In this document: piece after piece, positions 34,206 to 43,844 of the stretch | Layout of the letters: the number at the start of each line of letters is the position of its first letter | How positions within the stretch are numbered: the stretch's first letter is position 1 | Assembly: GCF_000764535.1 (NCBI RefSeq) | Contig: NZ_CP009571.1 | Span: 1,426,001-1,490,000 of the forward strand | Origin: Sphingomonas taxi | GTDB taxonomy: Bacteria; Pseudomonadota; Alphaproteobacteria; Sphingomonadales; Sphingomonadaceae | DNA: 64,000 nucleotides | Direction: 5' to 3' | Notes under the pieces: generated by a model | Seen by the model: only the letters and a program-made list of their open reading frames with translations | What the model was told of the DNA's origin: nothing | Database searches by the model: none | Position numbers and translations under genes: made by a program

Positions 34206-34880
34206 TTATCTCAAACAGCTATCCAGCCCGCTCCGTCGCACCACGCCGACGTAGCGCGACAGCGCATTGCCATGCCGGCGCACGAAGCCATGCGGGTCGA
34301 TCGCCGCGCGCTTCTTGGGCAGCGGCAGCACCGCGGCGATCCGTCCCGCCTCGGTCGGCGACAGGTGCGACGCGTCGTGGTGGAAATAGCGCAGCGCCGC
34401 GGCATTGGCGCCATAGGTGCCGATCCCCGTCTCGGCGACGTTGAGATAGACCTCCATGATCCGCCGCTTGCCCCACAAGGTCTCGATCAGGACGGTGAAA
34501 TAGGCCTCGAACGCCTTGCGGACATAGCCGCCGCCCTGGAACAGGAAGACGTTCTTCGCGGTCTGCTGGCTGATCGTCGAGCCACCGCGCAGCCGCTTGC
34601 CCTGCGCGTTGCTATAGGCGGCGCTGGCGATTCCCTTCCAGTCGAAGCCGTGATGCTCGCAGAAGCGCGCATCCTCGCCGGCGATCGCCGCGCGCGGCAT
34701 GTCGGGGTCCATCTGCGACAGCGGCATCCAGTCCTTGGTGACGCTGCGCCCGCCGAGCAGGTCGCCCGCCATCGTCCAGGTGAACGGCACCGGCACGAAC
34801 CGGTAGATGCCGACCCACAGCAGGCTGATCGCGACGAAGACCAGACCGGCCTTGAACAGGAGGAGGAGGATGCGGATCAT
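34206..34880 (-). CDS. mtgA: Monofunctional peptidoglycan glycosyltransferase MtgA
   Basis: Polymerises lipid II into glycan strands in the periplasm. It has 224 residues: N-terminal membrane anchor (ILLLLFKAGLVFVAISLLWV) and a GT51 domain with catalytic glutamate in AIAGEDARFCEHHGFD, then RGGSTISQQTAKNVFLF and RRIMEVYLNVAETG. No penicillin-binding domain, so the monofunctional form. It lies nine bases after the amine oxidase gene on the same strand. Confidence 0.95.
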   Translation of the reverse strand: MIRILLLLFKAGLVFVAISLLWVGIYRFVPVPFTWTMAGDLLGGRSVTKDWMPLSQMDPDMPRAAIAGEDARFCEHHGFDWKGIASAAYSNAQGKRLRGGSTISQQTAKNVFLFQGGGYVRKAFEAYFTVLIETLWGKRRIMEVYLNVAETGIGTYGANAAALRYFHHDASHLSPTEAGRIAAVLPLPKKRAAIDPHGFVRRHGNALSRYVGVVRRSGLDSCLR

Positions 34881-34889
34881 CCCCGCTCC

Positions 34890-36221
34890 TTACGGGGACG
34901 GCGCAGCCCCCTTCAAGTGGAGGATCGCGGCGGCGGCGGCGGTGCCGGTCCGATACGCGCCGTGCGCGGTGGAGAAATCATGCGGCGAGCACGCCTCGCC
35001 GGCGAAGAACAGCCGGTCGTCGACCGGCGCGGCGAGGATCGCACGGGCGCCGGCCTGACCGACGCGGGCATGGCTGTAGCTGCCATGGATATACGCCTGC
35101 CCGCGCCAGTGCGTCGCGTGCAGCGGGACGAGCCGCTTGCGCCAATCCGCGCCGAGCAGACGGACCAGTTCCTCGATCGCGAAGTCGCTCGCGGCACGGC
35201 CGTCGGGCATCGCCTCGGCGCAGGCGCCGCCGAAGAAGCTCTCGACGATCGGCAGGCCGAAGGGCGACAGCCGGTGGCTCGCGGTGCAGGCGCTATGCGG
35301 ATCGCCGATCAGATGCGCCTGCGCCGGCCATTCGGGGCGATCGACCGCGAGGAATACCTTGTCGGCGAGCCCCAGCGGCAGTGCCGCCCCAGCCTCCTGC
35401 TTCTCGGGCAGCGGCGGATCGAAGACGATCTCCGCATAAGCGGTGGTCGGGATGGCGAGGACGACGCGGTCCGCTGCGATCGTCCCGGCGGGGGTGTCGA
35501 GACGGATCGTCCGGCCGGCATGATCGATCCGCGTCACCGGCGTGTTCAGCCGCACCGGCACATCGCCGGCGTGGTCGACGACCAGCGTGCCATAGCCCGC
35601 CGGCAACGCCCAATTGTCCTCGGTCGCCGCATCCTCATATGCCGCCCAATCGTGCAGCGAGACGCGGTCGAGCGGCGCACCATTGGCGTAGCCGGAGATC
35701 GCATCGATCATCGGCCGCCATGGCTCGTCCCCGGCAGCGACGAAGTCGGACAAAGGCCGGTCGGGACCGTCAAGCGCCGCATGGGCGGACTCGTCCCATC
35801 GTTCGTAAGCCGCGCGGAACGCCGCCTGTTCCTCGGGCGGATAGCCGAGGCCGCGCCATTGCACACCCCAATTGGGCGACGAACGGTCGATCGTGAACCC
35901 CTCGCGCTCGGCGATCGCAGTCCACGGATTACGTCCGGCGGAATGGAGCCAGCCGCAGCCAGCGTCGAGGACCGCCTCCCGGTCCGTTCGGGCTGAGCCT
36001 GTCGAAGCCCCGGTCTGCGGCCGAGAGAGGCCCTTCGACAGGCTCAGGGCGAACGGGATAGGGGAAGCGGCGCGCTGCAAGTCCGACAGGCGGAGACTAT
36101 GCGCCCGCCCGCCGAGCCGGTTCCCGGCCTCGACCAGCAACACGTCCTCGCCGGCATCGTGGAGCCGCCGCGCCGCCGCAATACCGGCCGCACCGCCGCC
36201 AATCACGACGGTGCCGACCAT
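34890..36221 (-). CDS. FAD-dependent amine oxidase, with inserted repeat
   Basis: Flavoprotein oxidase of the monoamine-oxidase family, 443 residues. N-terminal FAD Rossmann motif VVIGGGAAGIAAARRLHDAG with acidic LLVEAGNRLGGRAHS, then a C-terminal FAD contact FFAGEACSPHDFSTAHGAYR. Between RAHSLRL and LDAGCGWLHS lies an in-frame stretch of about 33 residues (PFALSLSKGLSRPQ, ASTGSARTD) encoded by a palindromic repeat; the family runs directly from one to the other. This lies beside the FAD adenine-binding region, so function could be affected. One base separates it from rpoH upstream. Substrate unknown. Confidence 0.88.
   Translation of the reverse strand: MVGTVVIGGGAAGIAAARRLHDAGEDVLLVEAGNRLGGRAHSLRLSDLQRAASPIPFALSLSKGLSRPQTGASTGSARTDREAVLDAGCGWLHSAGRNPWTAIAEREGFTIDRSSPNWGVQWRGLGYPPEEQAAFRAAYERWDESAHAALDGPDRPLSDFVAAGDEPWRPMIDAISGYANGAPLDRVSLHDWAAYEDAATEDNWALPAGYGTLVVDHAGDVPVRLNTPVTRIDHAGRTIRLDTPAGTIAADRVVLAIPTTAYAEIVFDPPLPEKQEAGAALPLGLADKVFLAVDRPEWPAQAHLIGDPHSACTASHRLSPFGLPIVESFFGGACAEAMPDGRAASDFAIEELVRLLGADWRKRLVPLHATHWRGQAYIHGSYSHARVGQAGARAILAAPVDDRLFFAGEACSPHDFSTAHGAYRTGTAAAAAILHLKGAAPSP
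35984..36057. repeat. Palindromic repeat inserted in frame in amine oxidase
   Basis: Arms ccgttcgggctgagcctgtc and its complement gacaggctcagggcgaacgg around about 25 bases of loop. Same element as 586-674 but with a different loop and translated from the other strand, again without a stop codon. Confidence 0.85.
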
Positions 36222-36222
36222 C

Positions 36223-37125
36223 TTACGCCGCGAGCAGCCGCTTCTCGCCGGCGATGCGCATCATCGCCTTCTGGAGCTTCTCGAACGCGCGCACCTCGAT
36301 CTGCCGGACCCGCTCGCGCGACACGCCATAGACCTGGCTCAGCTCTTCAAGCGTCTTCGGGTCGTCGGTCAGCCGCCGCTCGGTCAGGATGTGCTTCTCG
36401 CGATCGTTGAGGTCGTCCATTGCCGACACGAGCATGCCGTGGCGGACGTCCGCCTCCTGTGCCTCGGCGACGACGCTGTCCTGCAACGGCGCATCGTCCT
36501 GCAGCCAATCCTGCCACTGGCCCTCGCCGTCCTCGCGCATCGAGACGTTGAGCGACGTGTCGCCGCCCATCGCCATGCGGCGGTTCATGCTGATCACGTC
36601 GCTTTCGGCGACGCCGAGATCGGTGGCGATCTTGGTGATATGCTCGGGCCGCAGGTCGCCGTCCTCGAACGCATCGAGCTTCGACTTCATCCGCCGCAGG
36701 TTGAAGAACAATTTCTTCTGTGCCGCGGTGGTGCCCATCTTCACCAGGCTCCACGAGCGCAGGATATATTCCTGGATCGACGCGCGGATCCACCACATCG
36801 CATAGGTGGCGAGGCGGAAGCCGCGATCGGGCTCAAACTTCTTCACGCCCTGCATCAGGCCGATATTGCCCTCGGAGATCAGCTCCGACGTCGGCAGGCC
36901 ATAGCCGCGATAGCCCATCGCGATCTTGGCGACGAGCCGCAGATGCGAGGTGACGAGCTGCGCCGCCGCATCGGTATCGCCATGCTCCTGGAAGCGCTTG
37001 GCGAGCATGAACTCCTGCTCGGGCGCGAGGATGGGAAATTTCTTGATCTCGGACAGGTAGCGGTTGAGGCTCTGCTCCCCGCCGAGGGCAGGAATCGTCG
37101 CGGGGACGTTGCTGCGGGCTGCCAT
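36223..37125 (-). CDS. rpoH: RNA polymerase heat-shock sigma factor RpoH
   Basis: Sigma-32-class factor, 300 residues, directing heat-shock transcription. Region 1.2/2.1 SLNRYLSEIKKFPILAPEQE, region 2 HLRLVAKIAMGYRGYGLPTS and NIGLMQGVKKFEPDRGFRLA, the DNA-melting TYAMWWIRASIQEYILRSWS, and region 4 LEELSQVYGVSRERVRQIEV. The RpoH-specific segment between 2 and 3 is present (RMKSKLDAFEDGDLRPEHIT). It follows rluD divergently by a short gap, as in many alphaproteobacteria. Confidence 0.95.
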   Translation of the reverse strand: MAARSNVPATIPALGGEQSLNRYLSEIKKFPILAPEQEFMLAKRFQEHGDTDAAAQLVTSHLRLVAKIAMGYRGYGLPTSELISEGNIGLMQGVKKFEPDRGFRLATYAMWWIRASIQEYILRSWSLVKMGTTAAQKKLFFNLRRMKSKLDAFEDGDLRPEHITKIATDLGVAESDVISMNRRMAMGGDTSLNVSMREDGEGQWQDWLQDDAPLQDSVVAEAQEADVRHGMLVSAMDDLNDREKHILTERRLTDDPKTLEELSQVYGVSRERVRQIEVRAFEKLQKAMMRIAGEKRLLAA

Positions 37126-37187
37126 GATCTGATCTCCCTTTCTTGCGGAGGCATTCGTCCCGCACTGCGGCGACGAACGGCTCGAAC

Positions 37188-38135
37188 CTATACGTGAAGC
37201 TCGGTGAACAGTTCCTGCATATCGGCAGGCATAACGCTATCGAACGCCAAAGCGGTGGTTTTCACCGGATGGATGAACCCCAGATGCGCCGCATGCAAGG
37301 CCTGACGGCGGAAACCGAGGGTTTCGAGCAGCGCCTTTTGAGCACCCTTTGTTCTACCATAGACCGGGTCGCCCAGCAAGGCGTGGCCGATCGAGGCCAT
37401 GTGCACGCGGACCTGATGCGTCCGCCCCGTCTCCAGCCGGCATTCGACCAATGCCGCGTCGCGCAGCAACTGCATCGTGGTAAAATGCGTCACCGCACGC
37501 TTGCCGCCCTGGACGATCGCGATCTTCTTGCGGTTGGTCGCCGAGCGCGCGAGCGGTGCGTCGACCTTGCCCGCCGGCGGCCGCGGCACGCCGCCGACGA
37601 TCGCGCGATAGCGGCGGTCGATGCTGTGGTCGTGGAACTGGCGCGCCAGCCCCTCATGCGCACGGTCGGTCTTGGCGGCGACCATCAGCCCCGACGTGTC
37701 CTTGTCGATGCGATGGACGATCCCCGGCCGCGCGACCCCGCCGATCCCCGACAGCGAGCCCTGGCAATGATGGAGCAGCGCGTTGACCAGGGTTCCGTCG
37801 AGATTGCCCGCGGCGGGATGGACGACCAGCCCGGCGGGCTTGTCGATGACGATGAGATGCTCGTCCTCATAGGCGACGACGAGCGGGATATCCTGCGCTT
37901 CGTTATGCGGCAGCGTCGGCACCGGCACCGCGACCGCGAACGTGTCGCCCGCCGCCGCCTTCTTCGCGGCATCGCGGACCATTTGCCCGTCGCGGGTCAC
38001 CGCGCCGCTGGCGATCAGCACCTTGAGCCGCTCGCGCGACAGCGTCGGCACCGCGTCGGCGAGCGCGCGATCCAGCCGCCAGCCGTTCGCCGCCGGTGCG
38101 ATCGTCGCGTCGATGATGGAAACCCCCCGGTCCAT
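37188..38135 (-). CDS. rluD: 23S rRNA pseudouridine synthase, RluD-type
   Basis: Makes pseudouridines in helix 69 of 23S rRNA if true RluD. It has 315 residues: N-terminal S4 RNA-binding domain (LDRALADAVPTLSRERLKVL) and the RluA-type catalytic domain with active aspartate in VHRIDKDTSGLMVAAKT and GRTHQVRVHMASIGHALLGD near the end. RluD is preferred over RluC by length and sequence tone; the exact target is inferred. Divergent from the JAMM gene and 62 bases upstream of rpoH on the same strand. Confidence 0.92.
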   Translation of the reverse strand: MDRGVSIIDATIAPAANGWRLDRALADAVPTLSRERLKVLIASGAVTRDGQMVRDAAKKAAAGDTFAVAVPVPTLPHNEAQDIPLVVAYEDEHLIVIDKPAGLVVHPAAGNLDGTLVNALLHHCQGSLSGIGGVARPGIVHRIDKDTSGLMVAAKTDRAHEGLARQFHDHSIDRRYRAIVGGVPRPPAGKVDAPLARSATNRKKIAIVQGGKRAVTHFTTMQLLRDAALVECRLETGRTHQVRVHMASIGHALLGDPVYGRTKGAQKALLETLGFRRQALHAAHLGFIHPVKTTALAFDSVMPADMQELFTELHV

Positions 38136-38152
38136 GGGATAGGGATGTGGGC

Positions 38153-38611
38153 ATGACGGTGGCGATTACAAGCGATCTTGTCGGACAGATCCTGCGCGAC
38201 GCCGCCGCTACGCCCCAAGCCGAGGTCTGCGGCCTGCTGTTCGGCACCGCGACCGCGATCACCGCGATCCAGCCGTGCCGCAACGTCGCGGCCGATCCGG
38301 CTTGCTGGTTCGAGATCGACCCCGCCGCGCTGATCGCCGCGCATCGCGCGCAGCGCAGCGGCGGTCCGGCGATCGTCGGCCATTATCATTCGCACCCCAA
38401 CGGCGATCCCCGCCCCTCCCCGCGCGACGCGGCGAGCGCCGCGCCGGACGGCGCCTTGTGGCTGATCGCCGCGGGTGGCGTGCTGCGCGGCTGGCGTGCC
38501 GGCGCTGGCGGTGCCGTCGAGGGACGGTTCGATCCCGTCGCGCTCGGCGACGACCCTTGCGCACCGGAGCCGGCTCGGCCACATCGGTCGTCGCTTTTTC
38601 GAGGAACCTGA
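38153..38611 (+). CDS. JAMM/MPN-type metalloprotease-like protein
   Basis: 152 residues of the Mov34/MPN/PAD-1 family. The zinc-site JAMM motif is complete: E24 in AEVCGLLFG, H79 and H81 in HYHSHP, and S89/D92 in PSPRD. Bacterial relatives release ubiquitin-like or sulfur-carrier proteins, or cleave C-terminal cysteine adducts; the substrate here is unknown, and no sulfur carrier gene is adjacent. Start at the ATG after gatgtgggc; a GTG six bases earlier is possible. Its stop directly abuts the chpT start. Confidence 0.85.
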   Translation: MTVAITSDLVGQILRDAAATPQAEVCGLLFGTATAITAIQPCRNVAADPACWFEIDPAALIAAHRAQRSGGPAIVGHYHSHPNGDPRPSPRDAASAAPDGALWLIAAGGVLRGWRAGAGGAVEGRFDPVALGDDPCAPEPARPHRSSLFRGT

Positions 38612-39256
38612 ATGTCCGTCAGCCCGGTCGATTTCGCCAGCCTGCTCTGTTCGCGGCTGTGCCATGACCTGCTCTCGCCGGTCGGCGCGCTCAACAACGG
38701 GCTGGAACTGCTGACCGACGAGACCGACGAGGAGATGCGCGCACGCGTCTTCCAGTTGCTCAGCGAGAGTGCCCGCGCCTCGGCCAACAAGCTCAAATTC
38801 TTCCGCCTCGCCTTCGGCGGCGCCGGCGGCTTCGGCGAGCAGGTCGACAGCCGCGAGGCGAAGGCGGCGATCGAGGGGCTGCTGATCGACAACAAGCGCA
38901 CCACCTTCAACTGGTGGGTCGAGGCGGAGACGCTGCCCAAGGCGGCGCTCAAGGTGATGCTCAACCTGACGCTGATCGCCAGCGAATCGCTGGTGCGCGG
39001 CGGCACGCTCGACGTCGGCGGCGAGGAGAACAACGGCCAGCTCGAGATCGTCGTCAAGATCGAGGGGCCGCGCATCATCCTCGCGCCCGAATTGCGCACC
39101 GCGCTCAACCATGGCGAAGGCCCCGAGGGCGTCACCCCGCGCACCGCCGCCGCCTATCTCGTCCACAGCCTGGTGACGCAGGCCGGCGGCACGATCCAGA
39201 TCAGCGAACCCACCGAGACGATCATGATCTTCGGCGCGGTATTCCGGGGAAAGTAG
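38612..39256 (+). CDS. chpT: Histidine phosphotransferase ChpT
   Basis: Passes phosphate from the hybrid kinase CckA to CtrA and CpdR in the alphaproteobacterial cell-cycle relay. It has 214 residues: a DHp-like helical hairpin with phospho-histidine H18 in LCSRLCHDLLSPVGALNNGL, followed by a degenerate ATPase-like domain (NTLTLIASES-like region, EGVTPRTAAAYLVHSLVTQA) without the ATP-binding boxes. Both fit ChpT. The ATG follows the JAMM stop with no gap. CckA and CtrA are not in the window. Confidence 0.92.
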   Translation: MSVSPVDFASLLCSRLCHDLLSPVGALNNGLELLTDETDEEMRARVFQLLSESARASANKLKFFRLAFGGAGGFGEQVDSREAKAAIEGLLIDNKRTTFNWWVEAETLPKAALKVMLNLTLIASESLVRGGTLDVGGEENNGQLEIVVKIEGPRIILAPELRTALNHGEGPEGVTPRTAAAYLVHSLVTQAGGTIQISEPTETIMIFGAVFRGK

Positions 39257-39328
39257 GCGGAAGGGGGACGCCGCTGACCTCCCAATGCGCGTCCGCGGTC
39301 ACACAGGGCGATCACATATCACGACGGC

Positions 39329-39506
39329 GATGAGGCTCCATCAATATCCCCAAAGGATCCGTCACCCCGGACTCGTTCCGGGGTCCACCCTGTGGCGAGG
39401 AGAAAGGCTTGAGGCGAAATCGCTCTCTCGCGGCCTGGTGGACCCCGGAACGAGTCCGGGGTGACGGTGTGGGTTGGGAAAGCGTAGGGCCGACCTGAAC
39501 GCCCGT
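39329..39506. repeat. Composite ~177-bp intergenic repeat, copy B
   Basis: Second copy of the element at 26728-26904: same gatgaggctc start, same facing arms cgtcaccccggactcgttcc and cggaacgagtccggggtgac, same tail. The two copies differ in the loop but not in layout. Lies between convergent chpT and apbE; the 290-base gap (39257-39546) holds nothing else. Confidence 0.85.
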
Positions 39507-39546
39507 TTTCGCGGGCATACAATTCAGCAGCCTCCAACCATCCCGC

Positions 39547-40512
39547 TCAGTCCGCCAGCATCGCCTCCAACGCCGGGGTCAGGGTCTCGTCCCCACCCTC
39601 CACCACGATCCGCGCCGCGACGCCCTGCCCGGCCGCCAGCGCGCGACCCGCGTCCGGCCCGAGCACGGTCAGCGCGGTCGCCCAGGCATCCGCGCTCAGC
39701 GCATCCGCCGCGATCACGCTCACCGACACCACGCCGTTATCCGTCGACCGCCCCGTCCGCGGATCGATCGTATGCCCCCCGCGCCGATAATCCCCCGAGG
39801 TCGCCACCGCGAGCCCGTGCAGTGCGATGCGCAGCGGCGCGACATCCATCCCCGGCGGCGCCTCCAGATCGACCCACCACGGCTGGCCGTCCGGCCGCAC
39901 CCCGCGCCCGACCAGTTCGCCCCCGATCTCGACCAGGGCATGGACGACACCGAGCCGTGCCAGCGTCGCCGCCACCGCATCGACCGCGAAGCCCTTGGCG
40001 ATCCCCGACAGATCGAGCGCCACCCCGCCCGGCTGCGACAGCCGCCGATCGCCGGCGCTCCAGCCGAGCCGCCGCCAGCCGGAGGCGGCGCGCGCCGCGT
40101 CGAGCGCCGCCGCGTCCGGCGCCGACGCCACCAGCACCGGCCCGAAACCCCACAGGTCGACCAGCCGTCCGATCGCCGGATCGAACGCGCCGCCGGTCGC
40201 CGCGGCGATCGCCAGCCCGCGCGCCATGACGTCCGCAAAGTCGGGCGGCAGCACCATCGCGCTCCCCGCCGCCGCGCGATTAAAGCGCGACAGCAACGAC
40301 GTAGGCAGCCAGTGGCTCATCTCCGCGACGATAGCGTCGAGCCGCGCGACCACCGCCGCGTGCACCGCGCTCGCGCCCAGCCCGGCCGGCAGGACGGCGC
40401 GCACGCTCCACCGCGTCCCCATCGTCTCGCCGCCGAGATCGGTCACCACCGCCGCCGGATCGCACGCCGCGATCGCCGCTGCGGAGATCGCCGCGGGAAG
40501 CGCGATCCTCAC
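39547..40512 (-). CDS. apbE: FAD:protein FMN transferase ApbE, lipoprotein form
   Basis: Attaches FMN from FAD to a threonine in SGAT-type motifs of exported proteins. It has 321 residues; the N-terminus has a leader ending in the lipobox-like AIAAC (C18), so it is probably a lipoprotein on the periplasmic face. Domain blocks: GETMGTRWSVRAVLP, LDLSGIAKGFAVDAVAATLA and ALSADAWATALTVLG with the Mg-site region. It starts 11 bases after the DUF4198 gene and is last in the operon. Its likely substrate is the DUF2271 protein of the same operon, which carries DGISGAT. Confidence 0.93.
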   Translation of the reverse strand: MRIALPAAISAAAIAACDPAAVVTDLGGETMGTRWSVRAVLPAGLGASAVHAAVVARLDAIVAEMSHWLPTSLLSRFNRAAAGSAMVLPPDFADVMARGLAIAAATGGAFDPAIGRLVDLWGFGPVLVASAPDAAALDAARAASGWRRLGWSAGDRRLSQPGGVALDLSGIAKGFAVDAVAATLARLGVVHALVEIGGELVGRGVRPDGQPWWVDLEAPPGMDVAPLRIALHGLAVATSGDYRRGGHTIDPRTGRSTDNGVVSVSVIAADALSADAWATALTVLGPDAGRALAAGQGVAARIVVEGGDETLTPALEAMLAD

Positions 40513-40522
40513 CGCGCCGCCG

Positions 40523-41362
40523 TCACGGCGTCAGCACTTCCAGCGTCGTGACGTAGCTCATCCGCCGCTCGGTCGCGCGCGGCGTCGTGGTCTTCGCGTC
40601 CGTCGCGGTGGCGTTGAGCCAATACATGCCCGCCGCCGGCCAGGTCACGCTGACCACGCCATCGCCGCCGGTGGTCAGGGTCATCGCGTTTTCGTCGTTG
40701 CGATAGCGCTTACCGCCGGGAATGACGGTGACCTTGAGCCCCGCCGCCGGCTTGCCATCGATCAAAAATCGGAATTTCGCCGCCTCGCCGGCGATCAGTT
40801 CGTCCGGATGCGTCACCGGCGCGAATTCGAGGCCCTTGCCGGTCGGCGCAAACACCGTCGTCGTCGGTGCGCCCGCGGTCAGGAACACCTCGTTGCGCGA
40901 CGATGTCTCGGTCAGCTTCACGTCGGTCGCATTGGCCGGGATGTCGGCGACGGTCAGCGGCGCCGGCTGGCCGGGACGCGGCGGGCCGCCGCGACCGCCG
41001 ACTCGCTTCTCGACGCCGTCGACCTTGAAGCTGCCCATCACCCCCGACATGGCGGTGCCGACCTTCCACGTCCCCGGCTTGTCGAGCTGGACGTCGAATA
41101 CCGAGCGATAGCGCCCGGTCGCGCCATTCTGGAGCTGCCCCGGCGTGCCGTCGGGCTGCCAGACCTTCATCCCGTCGAGCCGCAGCGGCTGGTGATCGAA
41201 GAAGAACAGGTCGTTCGACACCGCGGCGTCGATCGTCACCCAGCTGTCGGTGCCGGAAAAGACCGTGCCCGACGGCAGCAGCCACATGCGATGCGCGGAG
41301 AGCATCGCCGGCGTGGCGAGCAGCGCCGCGGCGGCGAGCAGGCGGACGGTGAAGGGCTTCAT
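40523..41362 (-). CDS. DUF4198 exported protein
   Basis: 279 residues with a signal peptide (LLAAAALLATPAMLSA, cut just before HRMWLLPSG). The HRMWL at the new N-terminus is typical of DUF4198 proteins, some linked to metal (nickel/cobalt) uptake; a free N-terminal histidine could bind metal. The rest is beta-rich with Ig-like repeats (GGDGVVSVTWPAAGMYWLNA near the end). Operon position between the flavin-carrying DUF2271 protein and ApbE suggests a periplasmic metal or redox role, unproven. Confidence 0.85.
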   Translation of the reverse strand: MKPFTVRLLAAAALLATPAMLSAHRMWLLPSGTVFSGTDSWVTIDAAVSNDLFFFDHQPLRLDGMKVWQPDGTPGQLQNGATGRYRSVFDVQLDKPGTWKVGTAMSGVMGSFKVDGVEKRVGGRGGPPRPGQPAPLTVADIPANATDVKLTETSSRNEVFLTAGAPTTTVFAPTGKGLEFAPVTHPDELIAGEAAKFRFLIDGKPAAGLKVTVIPGGKRYRNDENAMTLTTGGDGVVSVTWPAAGMYWLNATATDAKTTTPRATERRMSYVTTLEVLTP

Positions 41363-41376
41363 GATATGCGCTCCTT

Positions 41377-41856
41377 TCAGCGGGCGGACACGGTGACGGC
41401 GCCGAGCTCGGTCTTGCCCGATCCGCGCGCGCTGGGATTGGGGACGGTCAGCGGCAGCGTCACCAGCTCGCGCCCCCCGGTCTCGCGCGCGGCCTCGACG
41501 GTAAGCACATAGGCGCCGGGCTTCAGCCCGTCGGGCAGCTTGACGCTATATTGACCGGGTGCGCGCGTCGCGCCGCTGATGCCGTCGGCGGGGACGGTCA
41601 TCGACCGCCCGCCCTTGCGCCACCAGGCGCGCAGGTCGGCGAGATATTTGGTGCCCGCATCCTTGCCGGTCTTCTTGGTCTCGTACCACAGGGCCACCGT
41701 CCGCGCCGCGCCGCCGCCGGCGGGCTCCAGCCAGATCGCGACATAGGGCCGGTGATATTCGGCGACGTCCTGCTTGGGGATCGTCACGGTGACGGTCGCG
41801 GCACCCGCCGGCGCGGCGATCACGCCGCCGAGCAGGGCAAAGGTCGTTGGGCGCAT
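41377..41856 (-). CDS. DUF2271 exported protein with FMN-attachment motif
   Basis: 159 residues with a signal peptide ([20 protein letters not shown]). The family block [16 protein letters not shown] and [20 protein letters not shown] are typical DUF2271. Residues 91-97 read DGISGAT, the D-x-x-S-G-A-T sequence where ApbE links FMN to threonine (T97 here). So the protein is very likely a periplasmic flavoprotein electron carrier. apbE is in the same operon and the PepSY membrane protein just upstream. Start at MRPTTF rather than the ATG nine codons earlier, for the signal peptide. Confidence 0.88.
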   Translation of the reverse strand: MRPTTFALLGGVIAAPAGAATVTVTIPKQDVAEYHRPYVAIWLEPAGGGAARTVALWYETKKTGKDAGTKYLADLRAWWRKGGRSMTVPADGISGATRAPGQYSVKLPDGLKPGAYVLTVEAARETGGRELVTLPLTVPNPSARGSGKTELGAVTVSAR

Positions 41857-41910
41857 GGTTCGTTCCCCTTTCAAATCAATCAATTCTCGTCGGGTATCGG
41901 CGTCACGGCA

Positions 41911-42570
41911 TCAGTGGATGAAGACGAGGATCAGGACGACCGGAACGATCACGCCGAGCGCCACGATCGGCCAGGTCGCCGGGCGGTGCTTGCCGTGCAT
42001 CTGCAGCAGCAGCAGTCCGGTCAGCGTGAACAGGATGCAGGCGACCGCGAACACGTCGAGGAACCAGCCCCACGCTGCTCCGGCATTGCGGCCTTTGTGC
42101 AGGTCGTTGAGATAGGCGATCCAGCCACGACTGGTCACTTCGGCGGTGATCCTGCCGTTGGTCCGGTCGATGCTGACCCAGGCGTCGCCGCCGGGCCGCG
42201 GCAGCGCGACATAGACGTCGCTGTCCGACCATTCGCCCGGCTTGCCCGCCGCATCGAGCTCCACCGCGCGCGCCACCGCCGCCGCAACCCGCGGCGGCAA
42301 GGCCGCATCGGCCGCCGCCGGTGCCGGTGCCTTGAGGTCGCGCAGGAGCGGCGGCGGCAGCGTCCCCGCCCGGTCGGTCACCACCGGCGTCGCGCCGATC
42401 GACGCGGCGTGGTTGAGCGTGATCCCGGTCGCCGCAAACAGCAGCATGCCGACCAGCGACACCGCCGCACTCATCCAGTGCCAGCTGTGCAATTGCTTGA
42501 GCCACCAGCCGCGCCATTTGCGCTTGGCCTGACGTGCCGGAGCGGCGGAAACGGATCGGACGGTGCTCAC
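41911..42570 (-). CDS. PepSY-associated membrane protein
   Basis: 219 residues of the PepSY-associated TM helix family. Basic cytoplasmic start ([20 protein letters not shown]), helix [20 protein letters not shown], a periplasmic loop with the PepSY core ([20 protein letters not shown]), then helices [20 protein letters not shown] and [20 protein letters not shown]. The histidines in LHSWHW, LNHAAS and LHKG could hold haem, as in related ferric-reductase-like proteins. First gene of the flavin operon, 40 bases from a Fur-type box. Confidence 0.88.
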   Translation of the reverse strand: MSTVRSVSAAPARQAKRKWRGWWLKQLHSWHWMSAAVSLVGMLLFAATGITLNHAASIGATPVVTDRAGTLPPPLLRDLKAPAPAAADAALPPRVAAAVARAVELDAAGKPGEWSDSDVYVALPRPGGDAWVSIDRTNGRITAEVTSRGWIAYLNDLHKGRNAGAAWGWFLDVFAVACILFTLTGLLLLQMHGKHRPATWPIVALGVIVPVVLILVFIH

Positions 42571-42611
42571 CGCTCCCGGCTAGCGGGCAAAGCCACATAT
42601 TTCAACCGTCT

Positions 42612-42632
42612 TGCGAATGAGTATCATCCGCA
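42612..42632. promoter_or_regulatory. Fur-type iron box
   Basis: tgcgaatgagtatcatccgca is a 9-3-9 inverted repeat with one mismatch (TGCGaATGA ... TCATcCGCA) and matches the alphaproteobacterial Fur/iron-responsive operator form (TGCRAATGAnnnTCATTYGCA). It lies 42 bases before the PepSY gene and 74 bases before adhC; the iron logic fits the PepSY/flavin operon better. Confidence 0.7.
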
Positions 42633-42705
42633 TGGCCCACCCTGTGCTTGCCCTGCCCTACCGACAGGCGGTAACCGCCGCGCACGCCTTACCGGAGCCT
42701 GCCCC

Positions 42706-43812
<1,107 letters not shown>

Positions 43813-43844
43813 CCCGCGCATTCGGCGCTACAAGGACAAACCAG

